Shown here: piece by piece, positions 52,721-64,000 of the stretch
How the letters are laid out: each line of letters opens with the position of its first letter
How positions within the stretch are numbered: the stretch's first letter is position 1
Assembly (NCBI GenBank): GCA_029204225.1
Contig: CM055099.1
Coordinates: forward strand, 68,925,349-68,989,348
Origin: Diphasiastrum complanatum
Taxonomy: Eukaryota > Streptophyta > Lycopodiopsida > Lycopodiales > Lycopodiaceae
Length of the DNA: 64,000 bases
Direction of reading: 5' to 3'
Made by a program: the position numbers and the translations under genes
Notes under the pieces: generated by a model
What the model saw: only the letters and a program-made list of their open reading frames with translations
Told to the model about the DNA's origin: nothing
Databases searched by the model: none

Positions 52721-55157
52721 GGATAGCACATCATCATATGTACTGATTTTATCATCAGGATTTTCAGATTCGAGTTTATTGTCTCTTGTCTATGCTGAAT
52801 TCAATTGTCAATTATAATACTATAGGCATGTCATTTTATTAATTTTGGATAGAAAGCCACTCATTGCTCAATAAATTGCCAATCTACTTGTGGAACTAAT
52901 CTATATGCACAAACAATATTGTATGTATTTCTTAAATAATAGTGGGTAGTTCCTTTTGTTCTAGTGCAAGAACATAAATGTATGAAGACTAGGGGTAAAA
53001 CAAGCTTTGTTGTGCATGCAAGTGGCAAATATAAGTGCATGAAGGATAATTGTATGAGAATTAAAAACAGCTACCCTACTCTAGGGAGCCTGATAGATTG
53101 GATTCTAATAAAGGACTTTATGTGAAAAGCAACATGAGTAAATCATTACCCCTTCCATTATTTTCACTTTACAAGTTGATTGCATAGTTTTTAAGCTTTG
53201 ATTGCCAATGTTACAAGGTACCAAATTTGAGTACATATGTTAGAGCATTTGGTTCACTCTATGCATGACTCCAAAAGCTTCAAGGTTGCACATCTACTTT
53301 GTTATGTTGCTATTCTAGACATAAGTTTGTGTCAACATTAATGGTAATGAACAAGCATTCTGAACAAGCATTCTGAACAAACATTAATGCTATTCTGAAC
53401 AACAGTTTGTCAAGTGCCCAATGAGCTCAAAACAATGCAATGAAATTATATCGTTGTGTTGGATATGACCCTTGGTGTTCTAGGAAGCTCTATCTCGGTT
53501 TGGGGTCCTGGTGGACGTTTTATTGGCATCAAAAGTGCACTCGAATTCAACACTATTAACAACCTACTATCCATAAACAAGTTCACAAATACACAATGCA
53601 TTATTTAAGAACCCCCACTTGCGAACAAAAAATTACACTGCTCAAAAGATTTGACATGCAGAACCAAGCATGTACAGTTGTGAGTAGTCCTGGGTTTTTC
53701 CAACCAGAGTATCTTCCATTAGGTTTAGAAAAAATCTGTGATTGTGAAAATGATTGAAGAGAAAAGCATGACAATAACAACCATGAGAAGGGTTTTTGTT
53801 ATCATATACAAACACATTACAAAGACATAAAAACCACTCTAGCATCCACTTGCAAAGTTGTCTGATTTCTCTTGCTTGTGTAGGCCATTTTGCTAGCTGT
53901 CAAAATTTTGGAACTTCACAATCTCTAACAATACTTAAAACAACAACATCAACTCTAGTCATCGTTTTTTAGGTTGCGTTAGAACTTATCCCAAGTATGT
54001 AGTAGAACTTCAGGCTTCAAAGTAGGTACACGCTATCAAGAACACCATAGCCTGCAGCTACTCCACTCTCGTTAGACTTCGAAACCTTTGTTCGCAACAG
54101 ATATCCACCAGCTTTGTTAAGAATTTCAGTTTCAGCATTTCTGTGAACATAATGAGAGAGTAAGATATATTGTAACCCATTAGATCTATATGGTTCTATT
54201 TATGATTACTATTTAAATAAGGTGAAAAATGCAAGACTGTGGCAACATCATCTTTTGTCTATGCACCTAGGAAGTCACATATTGAAGTAGCATTTTCACT
54301 TGAGTCAATAGTGGTACATATCGGCTTACACTTACATCCATTGAATTTCTTCAGATTGCTAATGATATTTTGTAGTAAATCTATATTTTTCATTCTTTTC
54401 CTTCCAGATGTCTATGCCCAAGCACCAGTGTGGAAGCCAAAGTCCTTCATATCATAAATTTCTTTCGTTTTGGCAATCGTACTCCTCAAAGACCCCTAAG
54501 GGTAACATTTAGTGCAACATACAGTATGTCATTCGAAATCTTGTGTTCGTACATTGTTCATTATGTTAAATGTGTTCAAAATTTAGCTTCAAACTTTGCT
54601 TGCATTCATAACCTTTTAATTGTTGGGGGTTCAGACACTATAATCTTTATAGGCTCCAGTGACACTTTCAAGAACATTAGAAAGTGGAATCATAGTTCAA
54701 TGGTGAATAGACACAAAGTTGATGTACTTCATAAAATAAGTATCACATTATTTACTAAGCTTTTTACAATCTAGATGCTTACGACATTCAAAACGTGGAA
54801 GCTTAAATCTGCTCTATGTGAATCGTTGCTCCTAGTTTCATCTAGATTCTACATATAGCATTAAAATGACAATATCTTCGCACTCTTTCTTGATGTATAG
54901 ATTAGCATCAGATTTGCAGTCTTCCCATAAGACTTACTTTTCTCAACCTGGAAATTCTTATACTAGTCATCTATACAAGCATTCACAATCGTGGTATTTG
55001 CTTTTGAACCACAAATTTCACACTTGTGCAACTATTTTGGAGTGTTAAACAAATAGATGCATAGAAATGCGTTTCTGAGGAGACGAGTTTCGGAGAACGC
55101 GTTTCTCAGACCAGAATCGTTCTAAAATAAAAAATAGTATAAAAAAACTTTTTTGCT
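52721..55157. other. no gene supported
   Basis: The longest open frames (54239-54457 and 54430-54774) overlap in different phases and show no recognisable domain. A short direct repeat of GAACAAGCATTCT occurs near 53350-53385. Confidence 0.45.
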
Positions 55158-55195
55158 CCTCTTCACGGCCAGAATCATGCCAGCCGTGAAGGAGG
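55158..55195. repeat. short near-perfect hairpin
   Basis: CTTCACGGC and GCCGTGAAG are separated by a 13-nt loop, with flanking CCTC / GAGG extending the stem to about 12-13 pairs with one bulge. Confidence 0.8.
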
Positions 55196-56029
55196 TAAAT
55201 TTTTTTATTTTTAGCTACAAGTGTGCGATCGAGGTGTGTGCATAGTCGGCAGGCATCTACTCGACAATACGGAGGTGGTGTGCACGGTGCCAGGGGTATC
55301 TGAGCTTCGTGGCAAAACGATCAGTTTTCGATATTTGGTAAGTATAGGCTTGATTTTTGGCAAGTGTTGACATTGAGCTGTAGGCAACCAAATCAAGCGT
55401 ACTTTGGCTCTAGGCCACCTTTCTTCATGCCCACGGTGATTCCTACGACGTCAGTTTCAGCCGTTACGGCACACCTAGCGAGATTTGAACACCACATTCC
55501 AAATGCTTGTGTTTTTTTGCCATTTTCACAAAATGACTTGTGGGCAACCGATTCAGGTGATGTCTGAGCCTAGAATACATTTCCACATGCCTACAGAGAC
55601 TCTTGTGACCTCCGTTCCGCCCGGCTACATCTGTATCACAAATTTCAATTTCCATGCCCTAATTCCATGTTTTTTAGGGTTTAGGTCTAGAGCATCATGC
55701 AAGCATCTGCCATTAGTGTGGTTTAGGCCTACACTGCAGTCCTTTACGCCTGCAAGGACTCCCACGCTAGTGTCAGTCGCCCATTTTCGTTCATACTGAA
55801 ATGATTCTATCCCTCGCCCTAATCTCATGTGTTTTTTGGCACTTGCTATGATTTTACTAGAATCAATGTGACGTGTGCTCGGACGTGTTGAGCTCTGTTT
55901 TAGTTCAGAGGGGAGAGCGTCACATGAGCAGGTTGGATCAGTGGCAGCGGGTCCTTCTCGTCCCTCCTCTTCTTCGGCGGTAGATGTAGCACATGCTTCG
56001 ACGGGTTCTCCCAGAGAGAGTGATACACC
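55196..56029. other. no gene supported
   Basis: Overlapping open frames at 55364-55828 have no recognisable domain. Sequence is less AT-rich than the surroundings. Confidence 0.4.
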
Positions 56030-56195
56030 GACAATTTAAACTTAGAACTGAATAACTTAAGCCATTACAGATAAAGTAAAAGCCTAAACTTGACGGGCAA
56101 GTTCTGCGTTTAAATTCTATCCTGCTTGTATTTTAGAAGATGTTCCGCAGGATGGCTAAAATATTCCTTGGAATATCAGCCTACATTATCCCCTC
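56030..56195. repeat. dispersed repeat R2, copy 1
   Basis: Matches 60596-60705: GACAATTTAAACTTAGAACT, ACTTAAGCCATTACAG, AAGATGTTCC, then GGAATATCAGCCTACA. Copy 1 has an extra ~40-60 bp in the middle. Probably part of an LTR or another transposon end. Confidence 0.8.
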
Positions 56196-57665
56196 CGTTA
56201 AGAACTTGGCGGTCCCACGCCAAGTGCAATGTTAAGACCTCACTCCTCATGGTGCCGGAGGAGTCAAAGTCAGTGCAGCTTGTAGATGTGGAACTTTTTG
56301 TAAAGAAGTATGAGCGTCTCTAGAAGAGCTGATGTGGACCATATGGGAGTTGGCTCTTTGATGAGTTGTATTTCCAAGTGCTCACGCAAATGATTCAGCG
56401 GATGATGTACACGAGTTTAGTATTGTTTTAGACATGATGTGAATGCCACACAAGGGGTTACTGAACGACAGTGAGATGAAGATGGAGTGGGTGTGATAGG
56501 GGGTGTTGTAATCTTGGAAGTGGTGAAGGTGGATATATGGAAGTGGATGGATGGATCAAAATTCCTTTGCTCACTATTGTCTTTTGAAAGTATTTGTGTC
56601 AGCAGAGGTTTTTCATTTGACGTTTCTTGTAGCCATTTGAATTCTTCACGGAGTTCGAGAGCTCTTCAAGCGGTCGCGAATGTATAGAGGCGTGTATGGC
56701 CTCTTTTTTTTGTGTTTTTTTTTTGGTCCATTTGAATGATCAACAAGCTGTTAACTTGTAAATTTTTTTGGGAACTAAGACATGGCTCATAATCATTGTT
56801 GAGAACCTCTAACATCCTTGTGTTTGTTGCTTCAAGCGCCGAACTATATCAATGGTATGCTACAAATGTCGTAGATTTGTCTGCTTCACGAAGAAGTACT
56901 ATAGTTGATAAACGAGAGCAAGTGCAGATTGATCCATCAAGGAGGAACGAGGACTTGAGACAAGGATGGGGGAATTGAGATGAAGCTTCAAGATGTATGA
57001 TATGGTGGAACATGAGGGAATGAATGGATGGAAAAAAGGAATGAGATAAGTCTTGTGTGGATTTCCATATCTGTCCATAATTTAACCAATGCTCTTTGTA
57101 CAATTCTCCACAGAATCATCATTGCTCGCTTTTCAAAATAGTTTTGTCATTGAGGTTGTGGGCTCATAACTTCATGATGTAGAACAATGGTAGTATATGT
57201 TCAAGACACGATTATGACCATTGTTCAATGTACGTTCGTCCAATGAAGCATCGTTGTTGGCGTTGGTAGGAACACTCGTAGTCGTCGTCGGTTTTCATAT
57301 AGCTTTTTCCTTTGATGTGACTTGAGAGACCGTCACTGGTACAAACAGCCACCTTGTTGATTATGTGATGGCAATGGTAAGGCGATTGGAAAAGCGTGGA
57401 TATTGTATCACTTACGTAAAACCAACTACTTATTGATGATGGCGGTGGTGGTGTTGTCACGAATATTCCATCTTGTTGGAAAGATGGATCTTTTGCTGGA
57501 TCACGATTGCAGTCTGATAAAATGCTCCTTTTGTTGCCAAACTGAGCATTTGTTGTTGAAGTCCCTTGACTGCTCTTGTTGTTCCTATTGAAAGTTGTTG
57601 AAATCATTGGTAAAGATATAGAAATATATCCCAACATTGTATTTTATATTATTCATCTGGCAACA
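56196..57665. other. no gene supported
   Basis: A 141-codon minus-strand open frame (57637-57212) has low-complexity Pro and Ser runs and no recognised domain. Possibly a decayed repeat. Confidence 0.4.
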
Positions 57666-57987
57666 TGTTAAGTTAATCTAGGCCCTCCATTCTCTAGTAG
57701 GGTAAGCCTTAGAGGAGGAGATTTTAGGTTAAGCCGTCATTTGAGTCAGTTCCTAAAGAGAGAAAAGAGAGAAGAGTGGATCTTGCCCAAAATACTCATC
57801 CACTCGCTTTAGATCTTCTCATACTTCAACCTCTGGGTTAGTTGGAAGCCATAGCCATTGGATGGGGAAGCCACAATGTCTAGTTGGAGCCATAACGTGT
57901 TCTAGTTGGGAGTTAACCATAGCACTCATTAGTTGGAGCCATAGCCGGAGTTGAGGGATGTGAAGAGCCAACATTGGCGCCGTTGCC
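57666..57987 (+). mobile_element. Gypsy LTR with adjacent primer site
   Basis: A 308-bp segment from TGTTAAG (57666) to CCAACA (57973) is followed at once by TTGGCGCCGTTGCC (57974-57987), the familiar primer-site motif of plant Athila/Tat-type Gypsy elements (tRNA-Asp-like). The gag at 59388 is in the right orientation and distance. No 3' LTR was found. Confidence 0.68.
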
Positions 57988-59387
57988 GCTCTTCTTCACC
58001 ATTTCTCCATGTTCTCTAGCTTCTTTGCTTTGTTTCAAGCTATTCCTTGTTCTGTTTAGGTTAATAGTTACTTATTTCTTGTTATTACTTCATTTCAACT
58101 ATTTCTTTGTGATTTTTTAAGATCTCTAAGCATGAAACTCTTTTGACCTTGCATCCCCAGAAAAGGCCTTGAGAACCTCATTGTTATCACAATGCTTAGG
58201 CAGGCCGGGAAGCCATTTTGTCTTTTTTATTTGTCTTATGCAGCGCGTTAGAGACTGATTACAGACTGATTATGCGTCCAGAAACAAACAGATAGCAGCA
58301 CAATCATCTGCTTTGGAAAGAGAATGCTTAAACCTCCATGCACGAACTACAGATCGCACAAGATGTCTTGCACCAGTCGCTTTAGATGGAGCTCCGTAGA
58401 AGCTAGGATCAGCTAGCGTAATCCATTGGAACGATCAGCCTGGCGCTAGACGTTGGTACAGAGATAGAGTTCGACCAGCGGATTCTTCAACTCCTTCTTC
58501 GCTCTCTGGATAGTTCCTATTGCTCGTTAGAGCGCTGATGCTTCCTTGCTTGAAGCTCTCTCTCTCGCTAATAGTCTGCTGCGGCCCTGCCTACCCAAAA
58601 AAATAAGGAGCAAATGCCTGTCATAATCTCATGCTAACAAACATTGAGTTTTCTGAGTGAAAGTTTTGTATGCTGAGTTACTACCGACTGGTGGGGATCA
58701 ATCCATTGCCTTCAAATCTCGAGACCGCCGATGAAGAGGCCTGTCCAGGTATTGCCACCCTCAAGTGGTAATATGAGAACGGGAGACTCTAGTGAGGCAA
58801 ATGACAGTGGCGTGTCAACAATGCTAAACATGTCAAACCAGATCAGATTTCATTGGAATAACTCGAAAACATTATGAGACTCTATGCTATCACCAGTGGT
58901 AAGATACAGAGCAAAAATGGCTATTTTTGCATATTTCATCATGGTAAGTATTCACATAGAGGTAAAATATCTCTAAACGATTCCTTGCGAATACTCTACT
59001 TACATCTCTTGACCAAGAATTCAAAAAAGGCCCCCTAAAATTATCAAACATGGCCTATGCGAATAGGTTCGAGGTCCTTTTGCCCTAAGGACCAGCGGTT
59101 CCAGAAACATCAGAAAAGTCCAGAGAAGGTGAGAGAAACATAGCAACCTCCTCAAAATTATCTACCGGTACAAATTCTTGATCTTTCCTCAATTAGTACT
59201 TGCATAGTCTATCTTTGGCAAGCTCTAGAATTGTGCAAGTTCCCAGGTAGGTGTGCGAAAAAAGAGTACACTAATGAGCCCGAGTAGCACCATTCACTGA
59301 GAAAACCTGAATTCTAGTATCACCCTCGGTTGCGCAACGAATCCGCCTCCACCACGAGTAGATAAGAGGATTCCGAGAATCAATGCC
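57988..59387 (+). other. leader of the Gypsy 5' end, no gene seen
   Basis: Non-coding sequence between the primer site and gag. Includes a short duplication AGACTGATTAC / AGACTGATTAT near 58251-58271. Confidence 0.5.
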
Positions 59388-59820
59388 CAAAGTATGATGG
59401 ATAATCGGACCCAGTCAGGTTCCTCCAAGATTTTAATAACGCTTGTAAGTTCTATGGAGACAGCTCTAAAGCTGAAAAGTTAAGGTTGTTATCAATGATT
59501 CTCAATGGCGATGCGAAAGAATGGTATTTGTATCTAGAGAGTACGAATATTGAGTCATGGGAAACCATAGAAAAATCTCTCATCAAGCGATTCAAACCAT
59601 CTAAGCTGACCCAAAGCCCATTTAGCCAAATGACTCAGATCAAAATGAAGGGCAAGGAGTTAGTACGCACCTATTCTGAGCGTTTTAAACGTCTCAAGGT
59701 AGAGTGTTGACGATACAATCACCAAAAAAAGGCCATTAAATTATTCCTAGTCAGGTTACCCAAGGCCATTAGAAGAGAATTGAAACCCACAGACTCTTAC
59801 CAGAGTCTTATTATCCAAGG
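59388..59820 (+). pseudogene. Gypsy gag remnant
   Basis: Frame reads VRFLQDFNNACKFYGDSSKA, then LSMILNGDAKEWYLYLEST, WETIEKSLIKRFKPSK and YSERFKRLKVEC, the Retrotrans_gag domain pattern. A stop after VEC at about 59708 is followed in frame by KAIKLFLVRLPKAIRREL. No zinc knuckle or pol follows. It is a different family from the gag at 45269-46086. Confidence 0.85.
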
Positions 59821-60595
59821 TTAATCGCTCCCCATCCAAACAACAGTCTTTTGTAGAGTCAACATATTGCTACATCGTCTATCACACAAGTTGATTGCAA
59901 CTACATAGACCCAACGATGTATTATCTAGAAGGTACCAATGTGCCTGCTCATCAAGTTGATCCACTTGCACCTTACTAAAATTAGTAGTATTAGATGTGT
60001 CTAGGCTCGTCTAGTCTTACTGATTCTTTTGTCATCCACGGATACATAGTTGCTTCTAATCCAAATTGAGTTACATCCTATCTAGCAACCATGTAAGGTC
60101 TATTTCAAACACCATCCATCTTCTATAGCGTTATTTGCTACAATTTTTTATTTTTTTTCCCTTATTTCAAGTTTTGTCCTGTCAACTATGTTGTTTGTTG
60201 TTGCCTGTTTGCTTGTTCTATTGTCGTATGGTTTAGTGTGTTTTCTTTTACTGCCGCACCATAGGTGATATTTCATTGGCAATTTTATTCTACTTCTATA
60301 GTTGCAGTATGACACGAATTGTCGAATTAACACAGTACATGAAATACACAAGGGAGAACACTCGGAGAGAAAGATAGGCGTGTATTGCAAATGAGGTTCT
60401 TGCCTAAAATGGACTCTTCCACTCCTATATATACTTGGGAGTGGTGGTCACTTACAAGAAGGCACTATGGGACAAATAGTCCTCATAGGCTCACTTAACA
60501 TTAAATCACATCGGTGCCATGGGACAAACCCCCAATAGGCCTTTGTGACTAACTTTTACATAACTTGAAATCACATATTTATGTGCAGTGCCCAT
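59821..60595. other. no gene seen; possible LTR-like promoter sequence
   Basis: A TATA-like CCTATATATACTTGG at about 60421-60435 lies in a stretch leading up to the R2 repeat, perhaps the same element. Confidence 0.4.
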
Positions 60596-60705
60596 GACAA
60601 TTTAAACTTAGAACTGAATAACTTAAGCCATTACAGATAAAGTATTGTATTTTTAAAGATGTTCCACATAGGATGGCTAGAATATTCCTCGGAATATCAG
60701 CCTAC
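60596..60705. repeat. dispersed repeat R2, copy 2
   Basis: Shorter counterpart of 56030-56195 with the central part deleted. The hAT-type pseudogene begins right after it. Confidence 0.8.
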
Positions 60706-61870
60706 AGGAGTTTTGCGCACAGATGGCAGCCGTGGATGCTACATGGACGCCTCCCAGACGAGAGGCATTGCGAGGCAAGATGCTTCGTCAAGAGGAGGAG
60801 ACCATCACGCGGGAGTTGAGTTCCATTCGCTCAGCTTGGCAGATGTAAGTACTTTGTTTCCATAAACCCATTGCATGCGTTTAGGGTTTACTCGCGGCAC
60901 AATTGTGGCTAATGGGTGTTTTGTGGCAAGTATGGATGCACGATATTGAGTGATGGATGAACCGACATTCGTCGGCGATCCATCATCAATGTGTTGGTTT
61001 CTTGTCCGCTTGGCACAGTATTCCTACGTGGTGTGGATGCCACTCGAGGTGGTGACGCCATCACAGCCGATTTCATACAGGAGGTTATTAGAGATGTTAT
61101 TGTTGACATTGGGGTGGAGCATGTGGTTCAGGTTGTCATGGACAACGCTTCGAACTGCAAGCAGATGGGAGAGATTATGACGAGGGAGCACCCCAGCATT
61201 GTGTGGACACCTTGTACTGCACATTGCATAGACTTGCTCATCCACGACCTGTGTGCACTTCCATGGATCAGAGAGGTATTGGTTTCTCCATTTGCTATGC
61301 TATCTTGATTGACGCCTGCTCCTTTCTGCGAAACACATCTCAACTACCGTCTAAACTTTTTACTGGATGTTTGTGTTGCAGGTCACTTCTACGACCATGT
61401 GCCTGGTCACTTTTGTTATCAGGAAGAGGCGTGTGTTGGCCCTATTCCGCACCTTCTCACACCTAAACTTGAAGAAGCCAGCACCCACGCGCTTTGTGTT
61501 TTACTTCTTGGTGCTAGAGTGATTGACAAAAGTGAAGGACGCATTGCGGCGGATGGTTTCCAGCGAGGCCTTTCGAGAGTTCATGGACGTCCCACATGCG
61601 GCGTTTTTCCACTCTCGGTCTCATTCACGCGTTCATGGACCGCATCGGCGAGGGGATTCTAATGTCAGCCTTGGACGAACACAGGTATGACTCTTCAGTG
61701 TCTAGTTTGTTGTTTCTCACTCAAGTTTGATGCGTTTCTTTTGTGCTATGGTTACTTAATTGTTGTAATTTGTCTGCTGCAGGAGGCGCGAAATCTCGCA
61801 TATCTGGGAGGCCAGATGGATCTCCTTCTACCGACCCATCCACGTCGTAGCCCACATATTGCACCCCTTG
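60706..61870 (+). pseudogene. hAT-type (DUF659) transposase pseudogene with introns
   Basis: DNA transposase of the hAT superfamily. The first exon segment ends near 60844 (LRGKMLRQEEETITRELSSI). Exon 60931-61275 reads GCTILSDG, a TGA at 60958-60960 where Trp is expected, IINVLVSCPLGTVFLRGVDA, VVQVVMDNASN and WTPCTAHCIDLLIHDL. It ends before a GT donor. Exon 61382-61684 reads CLVTFVIRKRRVLALFRTFS, LKKPAPTRF, a TGA at 61520-61522, KVKDALRRMVSS and, after a frameshift, RIGEGILMSALDEH. Exon 61783 on reads ISHIWEARWISFYRPIHVVA and stops. Splice sites are canonical. The C-terminal dimerisation region is missing. Confidence 0.85.
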
Positions 61871-62469
61871 TGACGCGAGACTCTGAGTCATTTATCGAGA
61901 TGGACGAGTGCGCTTTCTTGATAGCGCTCCTAGCAGCTCCCAGTGCTAGGGATTTGGGGTCCCCAGGTTCAGGAGTTCCCCGGGGCCCCATCCACACCAT
62001 CTCCAGATTGGAGTATGGAACTGTGATGGTATACACTCATCTTCCATAGCCGGAGACCTGATTGATTTCATCACTAACAGAGATTTATTGCCTCCAAAAA
62101 AAAAAAGTCATGCTTGATCCCTTTTTTATTGCTACCATCATAAACAAGTTGGGCAAATTTACCGTGACCGACTAGAAAGATGCTTGTTGTCCTCACCCAC
62201 TCCTTCAACATCTATAATTGTCTCCACCGTATAGTGGACTACGTGGATAGTATCTAGCCAAAGAAGTGTCCTACAATGGATAAATTTTTTTTTTTAATAT
62301 CAATGCTGAATTCCTAATGAAAAAATCTTGAATTTGAATCCCATATTGAAAAAAAAATAAAAATAAAATAGTGTTCCATTGCATTTCGGGACAATCCCAA
62401 AATGCATAACGCAAGAACAGTATGTACAATGTGTGTGTGTATGTATATGTGTGTGTGTGTGGAAGAAAT
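61871..62469. other. no gene seen
   Basis: Downstream of the transposase pseudogene; no terminal inverted repeats were recognised. Confidence 0.45.
62431..62461. repeat. (TG)n-rich microsatellite
   Basis: TG run interrupted by ATGTATA. Confidence 0.9.
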
Positions 62470-62760
62470 GTTACTTTGTATAAACAGCTTGTTCATAGTC
62501 TCATCTACCTACCACTACACCAAACATCTCTTATACTGCATCAAGTAGCACCTACCAGACATACTTCATTGTGACAATAAAAAGATTTATACTTGCAAAG
62601 ATCAATATACGATGCAGGGGCAAAACATTTTAAGGTCAAGCGGCACTTTATCAAGGAAAAGGCACAAGATGGCAATAGTGAACTCACCAAAAGATGAGCT
62701 CCAAAACAATATTTTGGGTGAATGTATCACCAAGGTTGATACACTATGTCTTGTACTCAA
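62470..62760 (+). pseudogene. small Copia RT / RNase H remnant
   Basis: KQLVHSLIYLPLHQT near 62482-62525 corresponds to the Copia RT end ([13 protein letters not shown]), and GAKHFKVKRHFIKEKAQDGN near 62616-62680 to the RNase H end. The sequence between is deleted and the frames differ. Confidence 0.72.
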
Positions 62761-64000
62761 ACTTATTTTGTTATGGCCAACTTGGTTGGACACTTCATTC
62801 TACTTTAGCAAATCAATGTAAGGGGCTCATGGCTCCTAAATAGGTCAATAGTAGACCTAAGCAAGGTGGTGGTCAAGTCAAGGTATGGACCTAGGTCAGC
62901 AGAGACCTATGAGTTCTGGCAAATATATGATCAGTCCCAGGAAGTCTAGAAGGCTCCAAGTTAGAGTACACCCATTCCCAAGGGATCAGTGGGGCGAGTG
63001 GCTAGATCATTCTTGGCTGAGTCTTGGCTTTTTGAATTTTCAACCAGGTTCAAAGACCCGAACTGGCAAGCATGAAAATTTTCAAAAACTGCCCTATATG
63101 TAGAACCGGCTGATCTGGGCTTTTGTAGGAAGCATCCAAGGTTGAGAACCACCGATTCCGATTCCTTTTAACTTGCATGATGTTAAGAACTGGACCTGCC
63201 TATGGAGTGGGGTTATACCCTAGCAACAAATGACCCTACAAAGCTGAAATATTTTTGACAAGCTTGTGTGACGGACCACAACACACCATCTCCCTATGAA
63301 AACTCAGACCATTGTTAATGTTCTAACCTCTAGCTTCTAACTTCTACTTCTGTGCACAAAAGTTGTTGACCAAAGTGTTATGCACTATTTACTAAAATAA
63401 TATCTACTGAGACTGTGTATGCACGCTAAGGGAATGGAAATACATTAGATCATAATTGCAAATTTGACTAGCTTGGACGAATCCAAACTGTCCTGATTTG
63501 GCAAGAATTGAACAAAAATGTCCAACGGGAAGGGTGCATACCAGGCCAGGCATTAAATTTTCTGTAGGAATAACAATGAAGAGATCGAAACTGGCAAAAA
63601 GATCCAATATCTTCAAAACTGGGAGACAACTCTGTTACCAAACTGTCATATACCCAAAATCCACAACACAAAATATACAAACTGAATATTGAATTGAACC
63701 GTCTGCAATTCGTACAGCAACATGATAGAAAGCCAATCAAGAAGAAACATCATCATTACTTTTGAACTGGATTGAACAAGTACAATGATAAGAGCAAAAG
63801 GAAGATGGAGCCTCAATCATAACTCGGGAAATATTCTTCTGGACAGTGGACAGAAATCTCATATAAAGATCTAAAAGACTTAATGATAGTTTGGCCATGC
63901 CTGCGTGCTATTTTTAGGGGCCATTCTATTTATAGTAAATGCGTTTTTTAAGGCTTATGCATGTAGGTGGGCGCACTACAACTAAATTAGGAACTATTTA
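62761..64000. other. no gene seen
   Basis: Only short motif-less open frames on both strands. Confidence 0.5.

Noticed and set aside
54239-54774. Possible small host gene
   Set aside because: Two overlapping open frames in different phases without any recognisable motif or splice pattern.
57212-57637. 141-codon minus-strand open frame as a gene
   Set aside because: Low-complexity Ser/Pro content and no domain recognised.
63875-64000. Start of another LTR related to 30812-31213
   Set aside because: Only short shared words (GCCTGCGTGCT, GTGGGCGC) align before the window ends.

Overview
This window looks like nuclear DNA of a land plant with a large, retrotransposon-filled genome. The evidence is GT-AG introns, a plant-type RZ-1 RNA-binding protein, many plant Copia and Gypsy fragments using initiator-tRNA-Met-like primer sites, and abundant AG/CT microsatellites. 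A fern or other non-flowering lineage is plausible, but the species cannot be fixed from the sequence alone. Coordinates of decayed elements are approximate unless a boundary motif is named.

Only one host gene is well supported. It is a glycine-rich RNA-binding protein with an RRM and a CCHC zinc knuckle (RZ-1 type), on the + strand from 23284 to 34648, in two coding exons split by a 10,645-bp intron. Two Copia retrotransposons with perfect 5-bp target-site duplications sit in that intron: an antisense element at 24900-29777 and a younger sense element at 30812-33350, whose polypurine tract carries an 87-bp tRNA-like SINE. Upstream of the start codon lies a degenerate array of exon-sized modules bounded by splice-site-like motifs; downstream are three diverged copies of a ~285-bp unit.

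The rest is mostly mobile-element debris. 1-9 kb holds microsatellites and Copia remnants in both orientations. 10-15 kb holds a decayed coiled-coil reading frame and a Helitron Rep-helicase pseudogene split by a Copia fragment. 16-20 kb holds more Copia remnants. 36.7-41.7 kb holds the two complementary halves of one unusual reverse transcriptase gene in opposite orientations, with a ~70-bp-period array of hairpin motifs between them. 41.7-49.8 kb holds a lone LTR with primer site, a Gypsy element reduced to gag, and a Copia gag-pol remnant with its LTR. 50-64 kb is sparse: a tandem repeat, a possible solo LTR with a GC-rich stem, a Gypsy 5' end with gag, a hAT-type transposase pseudogene that keeps its introns, and a small Copia remnant.

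The most interesting signals are the split, inverted reverse transcriptase with its hairpin array; the repeated splice-site-bounded modules in the RZ-1 leader; the SINE in the polypurine tract; and the recurrence of the palindrome CACACGTGTG in LTRs and leaders.
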